Shown in pieces: positions 29,274 to 38,560 of a stretch of DNA of 64,000 nucleotides. The notes below the pieces were generated by a model. That model worked only from the letters and a program-made list of their open reading frames with translations. It searched no databases and was not told the DNA's origin. Numbering within the stretch: the stretch's first letter is position 1; each line of letters begins with the position of its first letter. This stretch comes from an uncultured Leptolyngbyaceae cyanobacterium (GTDB lineage: Bacteria; Cyanobacteriota; Cyanobacteriia; Leptolyngbyales; Leptolyngbyaceae): contig CALIDI010000001.1 of assembly GCA_938023035.1 (NCBI GenBank), forward strand, positions 1 to 64,000. The letters run 5' to 3'. Made by a program: the position numbers and the translations under genes.

Positions 29274-31493
29274 GTGACTGCAACAGACTTTACCCTCTGG
29301 TGTCTGGCTTACTTGGTTGGGCTGCTGGTTGCCAGGTTTGCCTATGGTGGTTTTGCCTTATTACTGGCAGGGGCGATCGCCATGATGTTAGTGCGCCGCC
29401 TGTGGCGCAAGTCGCCCCGGCCACGGGTCTGGCTGATGGCTGGTTTTATAGGCTTTCTGGCAAGTCTGTGGTTGCAATGGCGTATTCCTCAACCGACTGG
29501 GGATGATGTGAGCTGGTTGATACCGACGACGGATGTAACCAGGCCAGAGATCGCTGTGGAATTGCAGGGTAAAGTGGCGAGTCAGCCGCGTTTAACCCGC
29601 AGTCAAAAGGGGCAATTTTGGCTGGAAGTTCGTCAGGTCTTTCAAGCGGATAGTCCACCACAAAGGGCTTCTGGCAGGGTGTATGTGACGGCACCGCTCT
29701 TGCAAGTTACGGGGGTACAATCGGGGCAGGTGGTGAAGGTCAGCGGCACTCTATACCGGCCCAGGCCAGCGGCAAATCCGGGGAGCTTTGATTTTCAGCA
29801 ATACCTCCAGCGCTCGGGCAGTTTTGCAGCGCTGCGAGGCCGTCAACTGGCTATCATAAAACCAACTGGCTGGGGGTGGTGGTGGGTACGGCAGCGGATT
29901 GCCCGATCGCACATGCAGGGGCTAGGTAGTCCAGAAGCCCCCTTGATCAGCGCTATGGTCATGGGCGGGCGCAGTGTCGATTTGCCCCAGGATATCAGAG
30001 ACCAATTTGTTCAGGTGGGGTTGGCCCACGCTCTGGCGGCATCGGGGTTCCACACGTCTCTATTGCTAGGTGTGGTGTTGGCCTTGACCCAACGGTTGGC
30101 GGCTAGACTGCGGTTGATTATTGGATCGCTGGCTCTGGTTATCTTCGTTGGGCTAACGGGGATGCAGGCATCTGTGGTTAGAGCCGCATTGATGGGTTTT
30201 GGCAGCCTGATAGCCCTCGTATTGGAGCGTAAAGTGAAGCCACTGGGGGCTTTGTTACTGGTTGCAACCCTGATGCTGTTGGTAAACCCCCTCTGGATTG
30301 AGGATTTGGGCTTTCAATTAAGCTTTTTGGCGACGGTTGGGCTGTTGGTCACTGTGCCGCCTCTGGCAAAGGCAATGGATTGGTTGCCCAGCGCGATCGC
30401 GCCAATGCTGGCGGTACCCATTGCCGCTTATCTGTGGACGTTGCCGTTGCAATTACACCAGTTTGGTGTGGTGTCTCCCTATAGTGTGCTGGTGAATTTA
30501 ATCGTGACGCCACTGATCTCACTGTTGAGCCTGGGAGGATTTGCTAGCGCTGTGGCCGCGGTGATGTGGTTGCCTGCTGGAAGCGCGATCGCCTATCTGC
30601 TAAAGTACCCCACCCAACTTTTGCTCGCCCTGGTGAGCTGGTTCAACCAATTGCCTGGCAATCACTATGCTGTCGGCACCGTGCCAGCCCTGGTCGCTCT
30701 TGCCCTCTATGGTTTGCTGTTGCTTACCTGGCTGCAACCCTGGTGGCGTCAGCGGGCAGGGTTGGCACTCGGGTTGGCAGGTTTGTTAGTAGCGGTACCG
30801 GCCTGGCAGGGGCAACAGCGCACCCGTGCCATTCTGCTAACGACTCCCGGCGAACCGGTGCTGCTGGTGCAAGCGGGGGGGCGTACTCTGCTGCTCAATA
30901 CCGGCGATGAAAAGACCGTTCGTTTCTCGCTACTGCCCTTTTTACAAAAAGCTGGGATTAACCAGATTGATTGGGCGATTGCCTCCCCTGATCGCTCGCT
31001 GGGTTGGCAGAGCCTGCACCAACGGCGATTGGTGAAACAGTTTTACTCGACTGTTGCTAACTCGCTATCCCTGGAGAAGCTGCCTCAAGCCATTCCCCTG
31101 TCGCCTGGACAAACGACGCCCCTGGGGGATGGGGCGTGGCGCTGGCTCAGTTCCCTACCACCGGTGGCTGAATTACATCTGCATCACCAGAAGTGGCTGT
31201 GGTTAGGAAATGCCTCCTTTCAGCAGCAGCGTCAACTGCTCCAAACCAAGCTCACATCCGCAGACGTGTTGTGCTGGTCGGGTAAACGGCTTCTGCCAGA
31301 ACTGCTCGAACGACTCCAACCCAAGGTGGCGATCGCCGCTGCCCAGCAGATTCATCCAGCGACCCTGACCCAGTTGCAACAGACCGGAGCCGAGATATTT
31401 TGGACAGGGCAGCATGGAGCGTTGCAATGGACTCCCCAAACCGGATTTCGTTCCACCTTAGATTCTCCAGACAATTCCACCGCATCCCTGTAA
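29274..31493 (+). CDS. comEC: ComEC/Rec2 competence DNA-channel protein
   Basis: 739 aa integral membrane protein for uptake of single-stranded DNA in natural transformation, starting at GTG 29274. N-terminal membrane spans are followed by an OB-like soluble part (about residues 75-190, VSGTLYRPRPAANPGSFDFQ). The competence channel domain (about 210-510) holds LAHALAASGFHTSLLLGVVL and FLGLTGMQASVVRA-like helices. The C-terminal part (about 515-739) has the metallo-beta-lactamase fold order (GEPVLLVQAGGRTLLLNTGD) but lacks the metal-binding HxHxDH motif: the segment reads AIASPDRSLG where that motif is expected. The channel is probably functional, with a non-catalytic beta-lactamase-like domain. 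Confidence 0.9.
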   Translation: MTATDFTLWCLAYLVGLLVARFAYGGFALLLAGAIAMMLVRRLWRKSPRPRVWLMAGFIGFLASLWLQWRIPQPTGDDVSWLIPTTDVTRPEIAVELQGKVASQPRLTRSQKGQFWLEVRQVFQADSPPQRASGRVYVTAPLLQVTGVQSGQVVKVSGTLYRPRPAANPGSFDFQQYLQRSGSFAALRGRQLAIIKPTGWGWWWVRQRIARSHMQGLGSPEAPLISAMVMGGRSVDLPQDIRDQFVQVGLAHALAASGFHTSLLLGVVLALTQRLAARLRLIIGSLALVIFVGLTGMQASVVRAALMGFGSLIALVLERKVKPLGALLLVATLMLLVNPLWIEDLGFQLSFLATVGLLVTVPPLAKAMDWLPSAIAPMLAVPIAAYLWTLPLQLHQFGVVSPYSVLVNLIVTPLISLLSLGGFASAVAAVMWLPAGSAIAYLLKYPTQLLLALVSWFNQLPGNHYAVGTVPALVALALYGLLLLTWLQPWWRQRAGLALGLAGLLVAVPAWQGQQRTRAILLTTPGEPVLLVQAGGRTLLLNTGDEKTVRFSLLPFLQKAGINQIDWAIASPDRSLGWQSLHQRRLVKQFYSTVANSLSLEKLPQAIPLSPGQTTPLGDGAWRWLSSLPPVAELHLHHQKWLWLGNASFQQQRQLLQTKLTSADVLCWSGKRLLPELLERLQPKVAIAAAQQIHPATLTQLQQTGAEIFWTGQHGALQWTPQTGFRSTLDSPDNSTASL

Positions 31494-31554
31494 AATGGGG
31501 AAACGAATAGATGACTTCCTACGGGTTAGCCCAACCTCTAACCGTAGATGATGT

Positions 31555-31641
31555 GGAGAGGTGGCAGAGCGGTTGAATGCGCTTGACTCGAAATCAAGTT
31601 TAGGGTCACACCTAACGGGGGTTCGAATCCCCCCCTCTCCG
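31555..31641 (+). tRNA. tRNA-Ser (anticodon CGA)
   Basis: Acceptor stem GGAGAGG pairs with CCTCTCC, with discriminator G at 31641. The anticodon arm CTTGA-CTCGAAA-TCAAG gives anticodon CGA (reads UCG). A long class II variable arm follows, and the T arm has GGGGG-TTCGAAT-CCCCC. The 3' CCA is not encoded. The length of 87 nt and the long variable arm fit serine. Confidence 0.96.
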
Positions 31642-31959
31642 TTTTCGCAATAGAACGTAACGTACTGGACGCAAGGAATCGCTTAAGAACGGTCTAAACT
31701 TTTCAAATGAATGCTTTCAGCTTCTGGCAACGATTGGGCTGAAGCCACCCCCGCCAGTTACTGGAAGTGACGGGTACTGAGTCCTTTTCGGTTTATTCCC
31801 ACCCGTTCAGACGAAATACCTGCCGGAGCTTGCTCTGTGGGTATTCCATCGATTGGTGGCTCCTGGTAGCGGCTCTAGTTCTGCGTTGTACTCGCCGCAA
31901 TCCTGCTGGCAGAGGCGCTTTTTGAAAATTCCCTAAAACCTTTACCTTCTATCAAATCT
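31642..31959. other. Intergenic region before hemB
   Basis: 318 bases between tRNA-Ser and hemB. I see no gene and no clear regulatory motif. Confidence 0.5.
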
Positions 31960-32943
31960 ATGTTTCCCATCCATCGTCCCCGTCGTTTGCGAACCTCCTC
32001 TACTCTGCGCCGGATGGTGCGCGAAACCGTTTTGACCCGAGATGATTTGATCTACCCCTTGTTTGCGGTGCCAGGGGAGGGGTTTGCGAAGGAAGTGCGA
32101 TCAATGCCGGGGGTTTACCAGCTTTCGATTGATAAAATCGTGGAAGAAGCAAAAGAAGTTTACGACCTGGGAATTCCCGCGATTATTCTATTTGGGATTC
32201 CAGCCGATAAGGATTTAGATGCCACCGGGGCGTGGCATGATTGCGGTATCGTGCAAAAGGCAGCTACAGCCGTGAAGGAAGCAGTTCCTGATCTCGTTGT
32301 GATTGCCGACACCTGTCTTTGTGAATACACCTCTCACGGGCACTGCGGCTATCTCGGCGAGGGCGATTTGCTGGGACGAGTCTTGAATGACCCCACATTG
32401 GAGTTGTTAAAAAAAACAGCGGTGTCTCAGGCCAAAGCGGGCGCAGATATCATCGCACCCTCCGGGATGATGGATGGCTTTGTGCAGGCGATTCGAGCAG
32501 GATTGGATGCCGCAGGCTTTGAAAATATCCCGATTCTTTCCTACGCAGCGAAGTATGCATCGGCCTACTATGGCCCGTTTCGGGATGCCGCGGAGTCGGC
32601 TCCCCAGTATGGAGATCGCCGCACCTATCAGATGGATCCTGGCAATGCCCGCGAAGCCCTGAAAGAAGTCGAACTCGACATCGCTGAAGGAGCCGATATG
32701 CTGATGGTGAAACCAGCCCTGGCTTATATGGATATCATCTGGCAGGTCAAGGCCGCCTCCAACTTGCCTGTAGCTGCCTACAATGTTTCAGGAGAATACT
32801 CAATGGTAAAAGCTGCCGCCCTAAACGGCTGGATCGATGAGCAAAAGGTTGTCATGGAAACGATGACCAGCTTCAAGCGCTCCGGTGCTGATCTGATTTT
32901 GACTTACCATGCCAAGGATATTGCCCGCTGGCTCAATGCTTGA
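31960..32943 (+). CDS. hemB: Delta-aminolevulinic acid dehydratase (porphobilinogen synthase)
   Basis: 327 aa cytoplasmic enzyme joining two 5-aminolevulinate molecules to porphobilinogen, the common step to chlorophyll, haem and bilins. The metal-binding segment reads [14 protein letters not shown], the Cys-containing (zinc-type) version. The Schiff-base lysines lie in [17 protein letters not shown] and [13 protein letters not shown]. The length is typical. The start ATG 31960 precedes [10 protein letters not shown]. The next gene (an SSB-like protein) is on the same strand after about 180 bp. Confidence 0.97.
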   Translation: MFPIHRPRRLRTSSTLRRMVRETVLTRDDLIYPLFAVPGEGFAKEVRSMPGVYQLSIDKIVEEAKEVYDLGIPAIILFGIPADKDLDATGAWHDCGIVQKAATAVKEAVPDLVVIADTCLCEYTSHGHCGYLGEGDLLGRVLNDPTLELLKKTAVSQAKAGADIIAPSGMMDGFVQAIRAGLDAAGFENIPILSYAAKYASAYYGPFRDAAESAPQYGDRRTYQMDPGNAREALKEVELDIAEGADMLMVKPALAYMDIIWQVKAASNLPVAAYNVSGEYSMVKAAALNGWIDEQKVVMETMTSFKRSGADLILTYHAKDIARWLNA

Positions 32944-33121
32944 AGCCAAGCCCAGAGCTAGAATTCTATATCCGGTTCGTTCGATTAGTCGGTCAAAAGT
33001 CGCGCAAGTAACTTTATTCCTTCTCAAGGATCGCTTCAGGCGACTGAATTTGCTTAAGTGCTCACATTTTCTTATCATCCTGATCTCAGGAGCGCCTTAC
33101 TTCCGAATGAAGGAGATGACG

Positions 33122-33577
33122 ATGAACCAGTGCATCCTCATGGCAGAAATCATTCAAGCTCCGGAACTGCGCTACACATCTGATACTCAAACCCCTGTTA
33201 CAGAGATGGTGGTACAGTTTCCGGGCCTGCGGTCAGAAGACCCGGCTTCGACCCTAAAGGTCATTGGTTGGGGAAATCTGGCACAGGAGATTCAGGAAAA
33301 GTATCATCTCGGCGATCGCATATTGATTGAAGGTCGTCTTAGTCTGAATGTATTAGACCGACCAGAAGGCTTCAAAGAAACCCGGGCGGAGCTAACCGCT
33401 CAGCGGGTTCACCCCCTAGGTGCAGATACTCCCTTAGAAGTACCTGCCAACACTGCGGCTGCAAGTAGCGTGCCAACTGCGCCGGCGACTAAAAAGAGCA
33501 GCCCTAGAACCGCTGAAGCAAAGGCTAGTCATCCATCGGTTCCCGCACAGTCAACGTTTGACGACATTCCTTTTTAA
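33122..33577 (+). CDS. Single-stranded DNA-binding protein-like (OB fold)
   Basis: 151 aa from ATG 33122, preceded by AAGGAG at good spacing; a longer in-frame reading from 32909 overlaps hemB and is rejected. Residues 1-100 form an OB fold with the SSB pattern (LKVIGWGNLAQEI, YHLGDRILIEGRLSLN, RAELTAQRVHPLG). A Pro/Ala/Ser/Lys-rich linker leads to the acidic tip FDDIPF, the SSB C-terminal tail that recruits repair and replication partners. It diverges from classical SSB at the N terminus, so it may be a second SSB. It binds ssDNA; which process it serves is unknown. Confidence 0.88.
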   Translation: MNQCILMAEIIQAPELRYTSDTQTPVTEMVVQFPGLRSEDPASTLKVIGWGNLAQEIQEKYHLGDRILIEGRLSLNVLDRPEGFKETRAELTAQRVHPLGADTPLEVPANTAAASSVPTAPATKKSSPRTAEAKASHPSVPAQSTFDDIPF

Positions 33578-33732
33578 GTGCTTTAAGTGCTTCTAATTGG
33601 CCTGCTGGTTTGATACCGCTGTTTCTCACTAGGGCGATCGCCGCTGTCTAATATAGTCATTTGCTTTCAGCAAGGCGACATCCCCCTTCCCTCTGCTCAT
33701 CCTTCAAGTTGGCTTTTTCGCATGACTTAACG

Positions 33733-33766
33733 AAAGGGGTGATGCTAGCCAGACGAATGCCTTAGC
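33733..33766 (+). repeat. Fragment similar to part of the 40229-40351 repeat
   Basis: GAAAGGGGTGATGCTAGCCA with GACGAATGCCTT aligns with GAAAGGGGTGAGGGTAGACA and GACTGATGCCTT at 40334-40365, about six mismatches over 32 bases. It is a truncated relative of the repeat at the phn operon end. Confidence 0.5.
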
Positions 33767-33806
33767 CTGCTAGGGTAACGGCAAATTGGGTGACTCATAT
33801 CCAGGC

Positions 33807-34325
33807 TCAGCAACGCTTGCCTTTCTGGCCCTCCAAAAACTCCTCTAGAAATTCGAAGGGGTCATCTTCCCAGCAAGGAGCAGGCCATAACGCTAGTAAA
33901 CAATGGGCCAGATTGGCCTCAATCACTTCCATATCGACGCGATCAAACCATTGCCCTAAAGCTGCAATATCGCGATCGCGCAGCGGTGAAAGCGGGGCCG
34001 CATGAGTATCATTTTCGATGCGCTTGAATGGCAGAGGATAGTCAGTCTGCTGGTGCAGCGTCGTCTGCTGTTCTCGCTTCTGAGCCAGTTGTTTAAGCGC
34101 TGCCAACCCATCCAAAGGTGCGGAGAGTGCTCCAGTAGCATAAGATGTGCTGCGATCAATACCAAACTGTAAAGCGGATGGAATCGTCCGCAGCCCCACT
34201 ACACGGCTCATGCGTTTCTGAGCACGGCCCCAAAAAGACTGCTGTAAAGGTAGCTTACCATCCATCTCTAATGAGTTGTGTGAGTTGTGCCGCTTAGACA
34301 CATTTGTTCCCTCGTAGCGGGTCAT
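33807..34325 (-). CDS. Hypothetical protein
   Basis: 172 aa soluble, Arg/Gln-rich protein starting at ATG 34325. I recognise no domain. The middle has LPFKRIENDTHAAPLSPL and LGQWFDRVDMEVIEANLAHC, and the C terminus is acidic then basic (DDPFEFLEEFLEGQKGKRC). There is no membrane segment. It is convergent with the SSB-like gene, about 230 bp apart. Confidence 0.65.
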   Translation of the reverse strand: MTRYEGTNVSKRHNSHNSLEMDGKLPLQQSFWGRAQKRMSRVVGLRTIPSALQFGIDRSTSYATGALSAPLDGLAALKQLAQKREQQTTLHQQTDYPLPFKRIENDTHAAPLSPLRDRDIAALGQWFDRVDMEVIEANLAHCLLALWPAPCWEDDPFEFLEEFLEGQKGKRC

Positions 34326-35506
34326 AACAATGGCGCACTCTGCTGCTTCACGACAACCGTGACGATAACTAAGACACTACCGACGGTCAGGTAGTATCAC
34401 TCATCACCGTCAAAGTGCTTGCCTGGCTTTTTAGACCCTGTGGCTCTAAAGCAACTTGGCAAGCAATTGAGTTAAGGCCAAAAAACGATGCAGTGAAACC
34501 GCTTAGAACTCTGTCAAGGTTAAGACCACGCGCTTCTCAAACCTAAATTCAGAGAACTAGAGGGAAAAGCATTCTGTAAGGCCCAAAAGTTTATCTAGAC
34601 TCTTGACTCCCAAACCGGAAAAAATAAAGACGAGTTGATTTTTGTAGATGCGTTGCCTGGTTGCCTGCTGCATTCAACATTTTGAACAGACAGTATTAAA
34701 AAAATCTAAACCCTACCTCTGTTATAGCGCTTAGACCTTGGTTCTGTGTGTGATCCAGCAGTGCTGGTGCACTGAGATCGCTCACATTTCGGCTAGCCAG
34801 CTCTCCTGGAAATTAGGGTGATCAGCAAACGAATCACCGAAGCAAATTCAATCTTTTAGGGGCTTTGATAGAAATGAAAGCGTCACCTTCACTCTTTTTT
34901 TACAGTAAGCCGAAAGAGCCATTTACTCCAAGTGTATCCCTAATAACTAGCTGCGTGTATCCCTGATTACTATTAATTGTAGATGTCTGAGATGATGAAT
35001 CCCAGGAAGTCTCATAATCTTGTAATAATTTTGCTTTGCCAAGAAACCTGTATTATTTGAGTCTGAAAGGATGAAATATTACGCTATTAAGCCGATTTTT
35101 TTGAGTAAGCCTGCGGATGATTGACAGAAATTTCCCGGCGCTTGATTTTGAAACCAGTAATCTTGCGGTTATTTTACTACCCTTACTCCATCTAGAATAT
35201 GAGTAGGATGAGACAAGATTGCCATTGCTATATTGAGCGGCTTAAGTGTTTTTGGCTAAAGCTGTTTGAGTCGGGTTATGAGGAAAAATCGTCGTAAGTT
35301 TTAGCAATCGCAGATTCAAAATTACAGAGTCAATCGCCTTTCAAAATTACGCAACTTTGCCGATTTTTTCGGTTTATAGCCCTCCTCAACTTTCACCAGG
35401 GCTGCATTTCTGAAAGGTTACTTTAGTTTGTTTGCTACTGTTGCTGGAGAGTTTGTCAGTTAGGTCGTTGCAGCTTTAATCGGTTAAGGTTAAGGAGGCG
35501 TTCGCT
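34326..35506. other. Long intergenic region before the FHA gene
   Basis: About 1.2 kb, more AT-rich than the flanks, without a supported gene until the 28-codon ORF at 35507. GTAN8TAC at 34957-34970 resembles an NtcA site but has no matching -10 box at the expected distance. No RNA gene was recognised. Confidence 0.55.
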
Positions 35507-35593
35507 ATGCCTATTGCAAGGTTTCTCCCTAGCTCCCTTATGGCAAAAACGGAGCCGGTAGTTAGAGTCTGGTTGCTGAAGGTAATGTGCTGA
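35507..35593 (+). CDS. Possible 28-aa leader peptide ORF
   Basis: AAGGAGG (35492-35498) lies 8 nt before ATG 35507, the strongest Shine-Dalgarno seen in this part of the window. The ORF encodes MPIARFLPSSLMAKTEPVVR and seven more residues up to TGA 35591. It ends 31 bp before the FHA gene start, so it could be a translated leader or a small protein co-expressed with it. There is no family match and coding status is unproven. Confidence 0.4.
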   Translation: MPIARFLPSSLMAKTEPVVRVWLLKVMC

Positions 35594-35624
35594 AGAATGA
35601 ACTAGGGTAATCAGAGTTCCTGTT

Positions 35625-36338
35625 ATGGTTGACTTTAAAATAGCGGCTGATTTCTCGTGTGAGCTGCCTGGCGGCGATACAGGTAGTGACCTTGATCAAC
35701 GTCTGGGGCTATATCGTGTATTTGTTAAGCTCTATGACCATCACCGTTGGCTATTAGATGAGATTCTTGATCTAGAAAATGGTTCTAGCCGCAATCCCCT
35801 TAATCTATCGGCTCGTTTTGTGCAGGGAGTGATGTGGGATAATCAAGTATATCTCATTTCAAATTTGGTGACCGACTCGACGCAGCTATTTTGTCAGGCT
35901 CAAGGCATCTGGACAATTGGGCGCGATCGCGCAATGGCCCTTTCGATTCCAGATAAGCGCCTATCCCGTCGTCATGCGGCTATTCAGTATGTCGAAGGCG
36001 AAGGCTTTTATCTAATTGATCTCAATAGTACCAACGGCACTTTTGTCAATGGTGAACCCATTCGCCATTGTGTTCGCCTCAAGGATGGAGATAAGGTGCG
36101 TTTGGGAAGCCTTTCTTTTTTATTTTTTGCCTGCTACACCAATCAGAATCTGCCTTTATTGACGGCATCACAAGTGTCTGAGATTGATGCAATGCGTTGC
36201 CAGGGGGTGTCTAGGGTTAAGACGCCAACGACCTCTGAAACAACAGCATCGGCGATGACCAATCGGGATGGGATGGATTCTCCCAGAAGCGTGGAGGATA
36301 CTTCTATGTTTTTGATTTCACGGCCAGAATTGGAATAG
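35625..36338 (+). CDS. FHA domain protein
   Basis: 237 aa. The FHA domain (about residues 95-170) has the phosphothreonine-binding signature: IWTIGRDRAM, then RLSRRHAAIQY, then LIDLNSTNGTFVNGEPI and LKDGDKVRLGSL. FHA domains read Ser/Thr-kinase phosphorylation on partner proteins. The N-terminal 90 residues (LGLYRVFVKLYDHHRWLLDE) are of unknown fold, and the C-terminal 50 are low-complexity and Ser/Thr-rich. It is cytoplasmic. No kinase gene is adjacent. The possible leader ORF lies just upstream. Confidence 0.88.
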   Translation: MVDFKIAADFSCELPGGDTGSDLDQRLGLYRVFVKLYDHHRWLLDEILDLENGSSRNPLNLSARFVQGVMWDNQVYLISNLVTDSTQLFCQAQGIWTIGRDRAMALSIPDKRLSRRHAAIQYVEGEGFYLIDLNSTNGTFVNGEPIRHCVRLKDGDKVRLGSLSFLFFACYTNQNLPLLTASQVSEIDAMRCQGVSRVKTPTTSETTASAMTNRDGMDSPRSVEDTSMFLISRPELE

Positions 36339-36597
36339 GTTGGCTTTACACCGGGATGAGCGGCACCATAGTGTGGTGTTTGCCAGCATAGCGGGGCAGT
36401 TGAATAAAGGGGAGTTAAGGGGGGCGCAGCCTCTAGCTAGAAGTTTTGCTGTTTACCCCATCCTAATCTCAGTTCGTGCTGCTAGATCGCTGCGCTCTTG
36501 CATCTGTGACAATCCTACTCAAGAGCTGCTTAATCTTTTCTTAAGCCAAGCTTGATAAGACTATCTCAGCCTATTGATGTGCTGAGGATTGAACGTT

Positions 36598-37644
36598 ATG
36601 GACTTTTGGCTTAATCGCCGTGCATTTTTGATCTATCTTGCCAGTGGCGTGGCGGTTTCGGTGGTGGCTTGCAACCAGGCTCCTCCAACCCAAACGACTT
36701 CGCCAACGGATTCGGCGCAATCCCCGGGGGGGAATGCAACCGATTGTCCACGACCACCGGAGATGGATGCCCGCTTTTGCGATCGCGATGGGGATTTAGT
36801 CGCGGATCCTCCACAAAATCCGGCTGATTTTGTTAACCCGGCTACGCTGATTTTCTCCTACACCCCAGTGGAAGATCCCGCTGTCTATCGGCAGGTTTGG
36901 GCAGAGTTTATTACTCACATGGAAAAGGTCACCGGCAAAAAGGTGGAGTTTTTTCCGGTAGAGTCGAATGCAGCTCAGTTAGAGGCCATGCGAGCGGGAC
37001 GGTTGCACGTCTGTGGCTTTAATACAGGTAGCGTACCCTTCGCGGTGAATTTTGCTGGATTTGTGCCTTTTACCATGATGGCAGCGGCGGACGGCTCCTA
37101 CGGCTATGAAATGGAGATCATCACCCATGTGGATAGTGATATCCAGAAACCAGCAGACATTAAGGGTAAACAGTTAGCTTTTACTTCCCCAACTTCCAAC
37201 TCTGGATTTAAAGCTCCTTCTGCCTTATTGGAATCAGAATTTGGGTTAAAGGCTGAAAAGGATTACAAGACAGCCTTTTCGGGCAAGCACGATAACTCAA
37301 TTTTGGGGGTTGTGAATAAGGATTACCCGGCAGCGGCGATTGCCAACTCGGTGCTGAAACGCATGGCCAAGCGGGGGATTGTGGATGCCAACAAGATCCG
37401 TAGCATCTACAAATCTCAAACCTTTCCAACAACGGGCTATGGCTATGTTTACAACCTTGATCCTGAACTGGTGAATAAGATTAAGGAAGTCTTTTTTAGC
37501 TTTCAGTGGGAAGGCACAGGCTTACAAAAGGAGTTTAGCGGCAACGATGAGGCCAAATTTATGCCAATTACCTACAAACAATATTGGGAGGTGATTCGTA
37601 AAATCGACAAGACGCTGGGGGTTACCTACACTCAGCCCAAGTAG
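36598..37644 (+). CDS. phnD: Phosphonate/phosphite-type ABC transporter substrate-binding lipoprotein
   Basis: 348 aa from ATG 36598 (GAGG upstream at good spacing). The N terminus NRRAFLIYLASGVAVSVVAC combines a twin-Arg pair with a lipobox (VVAC), so the mature protein is probably a lipid-anchored periplasmic lipoprotein. The mature part is a PhnD-like periplasmic binding protein: TLIFSYTPVEDPAVYRQVWA, LHVCGFNTGSVPFAVNFAG, ADIKGKQLAFTSPTSNSGFK and AKRGIVDANKIRSIYKSQTF-like segments. It likely delivers phosphonate, phosphite or phosphate to the PhnE permeases. It is the first gene of phnDCEE. Substrate specificity cannot be read from sequence. Confidence 0.9.
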   Translation: MDFWLNRRAFLIYLASGVAVSVVACNQAPPTQTTSPTDSAQSPGGNATDCPRPPEMDARFCDRDGDLVADPPQNPADFVNPATLIFSYTPVEDPAVYRQVWAEFITHMEKVTGKKVEFFPVESNAAQLEAMRAGRLHVCGFNTGSVPFAVNFAGFVPFTMMAAADGSYGYEMEIITHVDSDIQKPADIKGKQLAFTSPTSNSGFKAPSALLESEFGLKAEKDYKTAFSGKHDNSILGVVNKDYPAAAIANSVLKRMAKRGIVDANKIRSIYKSQTFPTTGYGYVYNLDPELVNKIKEVFFSFQWEGTGLQKEFSGNDEAKFMPITYKQYWEVIRKIDKTLGVTYTQPK

Positions 37645-37716
37645 TTGCCGTGCAGAACCCGGTTCTGTAGATAGTCAATCTCCGACGGCTTTAGCTAGTA
37701 ATTGAGCCATCTCATC

Positions 37717-38508
37717 ATGCTTCGTCTCGAAAATGTTACAAAACAGTACGGTTCGCGATTGCAGGCACTCCACCCAATCAGTCTAGAAGTGCCTGCTGGC
37801 CAAGTCTTGGCTCTGATTGGTGCATCGGGTGCTGGAAAGAGTACCCTGATTCGATGCATTAATCGCTTGGTGGAGCCGACAACGGGCCAGATCTGGCTGC
37901 ATCAACAGGAAATCACCCGATTACCGCCCAAAGCCTTGCGGCGGGTACGGCGCAAAATCGGCATGATTTTTCAGGAGTATGCGCTGATTGAGCGTTTGAC
38001 CGTGATGGAAAACGTGCTCTCTGGGCAATTAGGTTCTGTCAACTTCTGGCAGAGCTGGTTGCGCCGCTTTCCCCCCGCGACGATCACAGCGGCCTTTGAA
38101 TTATTGGAGCGGGTTGGTTTACCTGAATTGGTGGATCGTCGAGCCGATACTCTATCCGGTGGCCAGCGCCAACGGGTAGGGATTGCCCGCGCCCTGCTGC
38201 AAAACCCAAACTTGCTTCTGGTGGATGAGCCGACGGCAAGTCTGGATCCTAAAACGGCCCGTCAGATTATGCGATTAATCACCGAACTGGCTGAGGAGCG
38301 AGGATTGGCTGTGATCATCAACATTCATGATGTGCCTCTCGCCCAAATGTTTGCCCAACGCATTGTGGGCTTAAAGGCTGGCCAGATTGTTTACGATGGC
38401 ACGCCCCAAGGGCTAACGCCCAATGAATTAACCCAAATCTATGGGGAAGAAGACTGGAGTCACGCCCGCGATTCGGAGTCGGAGACGAAGGTCGCGGTTG
38501 ACGCGTGA
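37717..38508 (+). CDS. phnC: Phosphonate-type ABC transporter ATPase
   Basis: 263 aa from ATG 37717 (a TTG five codons upstream is possible). Walker [10 protein letters not shown] near residue 35, the Q loop in MIFQEYALI, signature [16 protein letters not shown] and Walker [14 protein letters not shown] are all intact, with H-loop INIHDVPLA. It powers import of phosphonate, phosphite or phosphate via PhnE. Spacing from phnD is about 70 bp and to phnE1 about 50 bp, consistent with one transcript. Confidence 0.93.
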   Translation: MLRLENVTKQYGSRLQALHPISLEVPAGQVLALIGASGAGKSTLIRCINRLVEPTTGQIWLHQQEITRLPPKALRRVRRKIGMIFQEYALIERLTVMENVLSGQLGSVNFWQSWLRRFPPATITAAFELLERVGLPELVDRRADTLSGGQRQRVGIARALLQNPNLLLVDEPTASLDPKTARQIMRLITELAEERGLAVIINIHDVPLAQMFAQRIVGLKAGQIVYDGTPQGLTPNELTQIYGEEDWSHARDSESETKVAVDA

Positions 38509-38560
38509 TCGCCCACAGGATAAACCAATGCTCTTTGCATTTTTCTAAGGCTGACACAGA

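Noticed and set aside
32909-33121. Upstream extension of the SSB-like ORF overlapping hemB
   Set aside because: The residues are not OB-fold-like and a strong AAGGAG precedes the ATG at 33122, which gives the normal SSB N terminus.
34957-34970. GTAN8TAC as an NtcA site
   Set aside because: The six-base consensus occurs by chance about once per 4 kb; there is no TAN3T box at the expected distance and no gene directly downstream.
36340-36555. 71-codon ORF between the FHA gene and phnD
   Set aside because: No recognisable protein and no ribosome site; it spans what is more likely the phnD leader.
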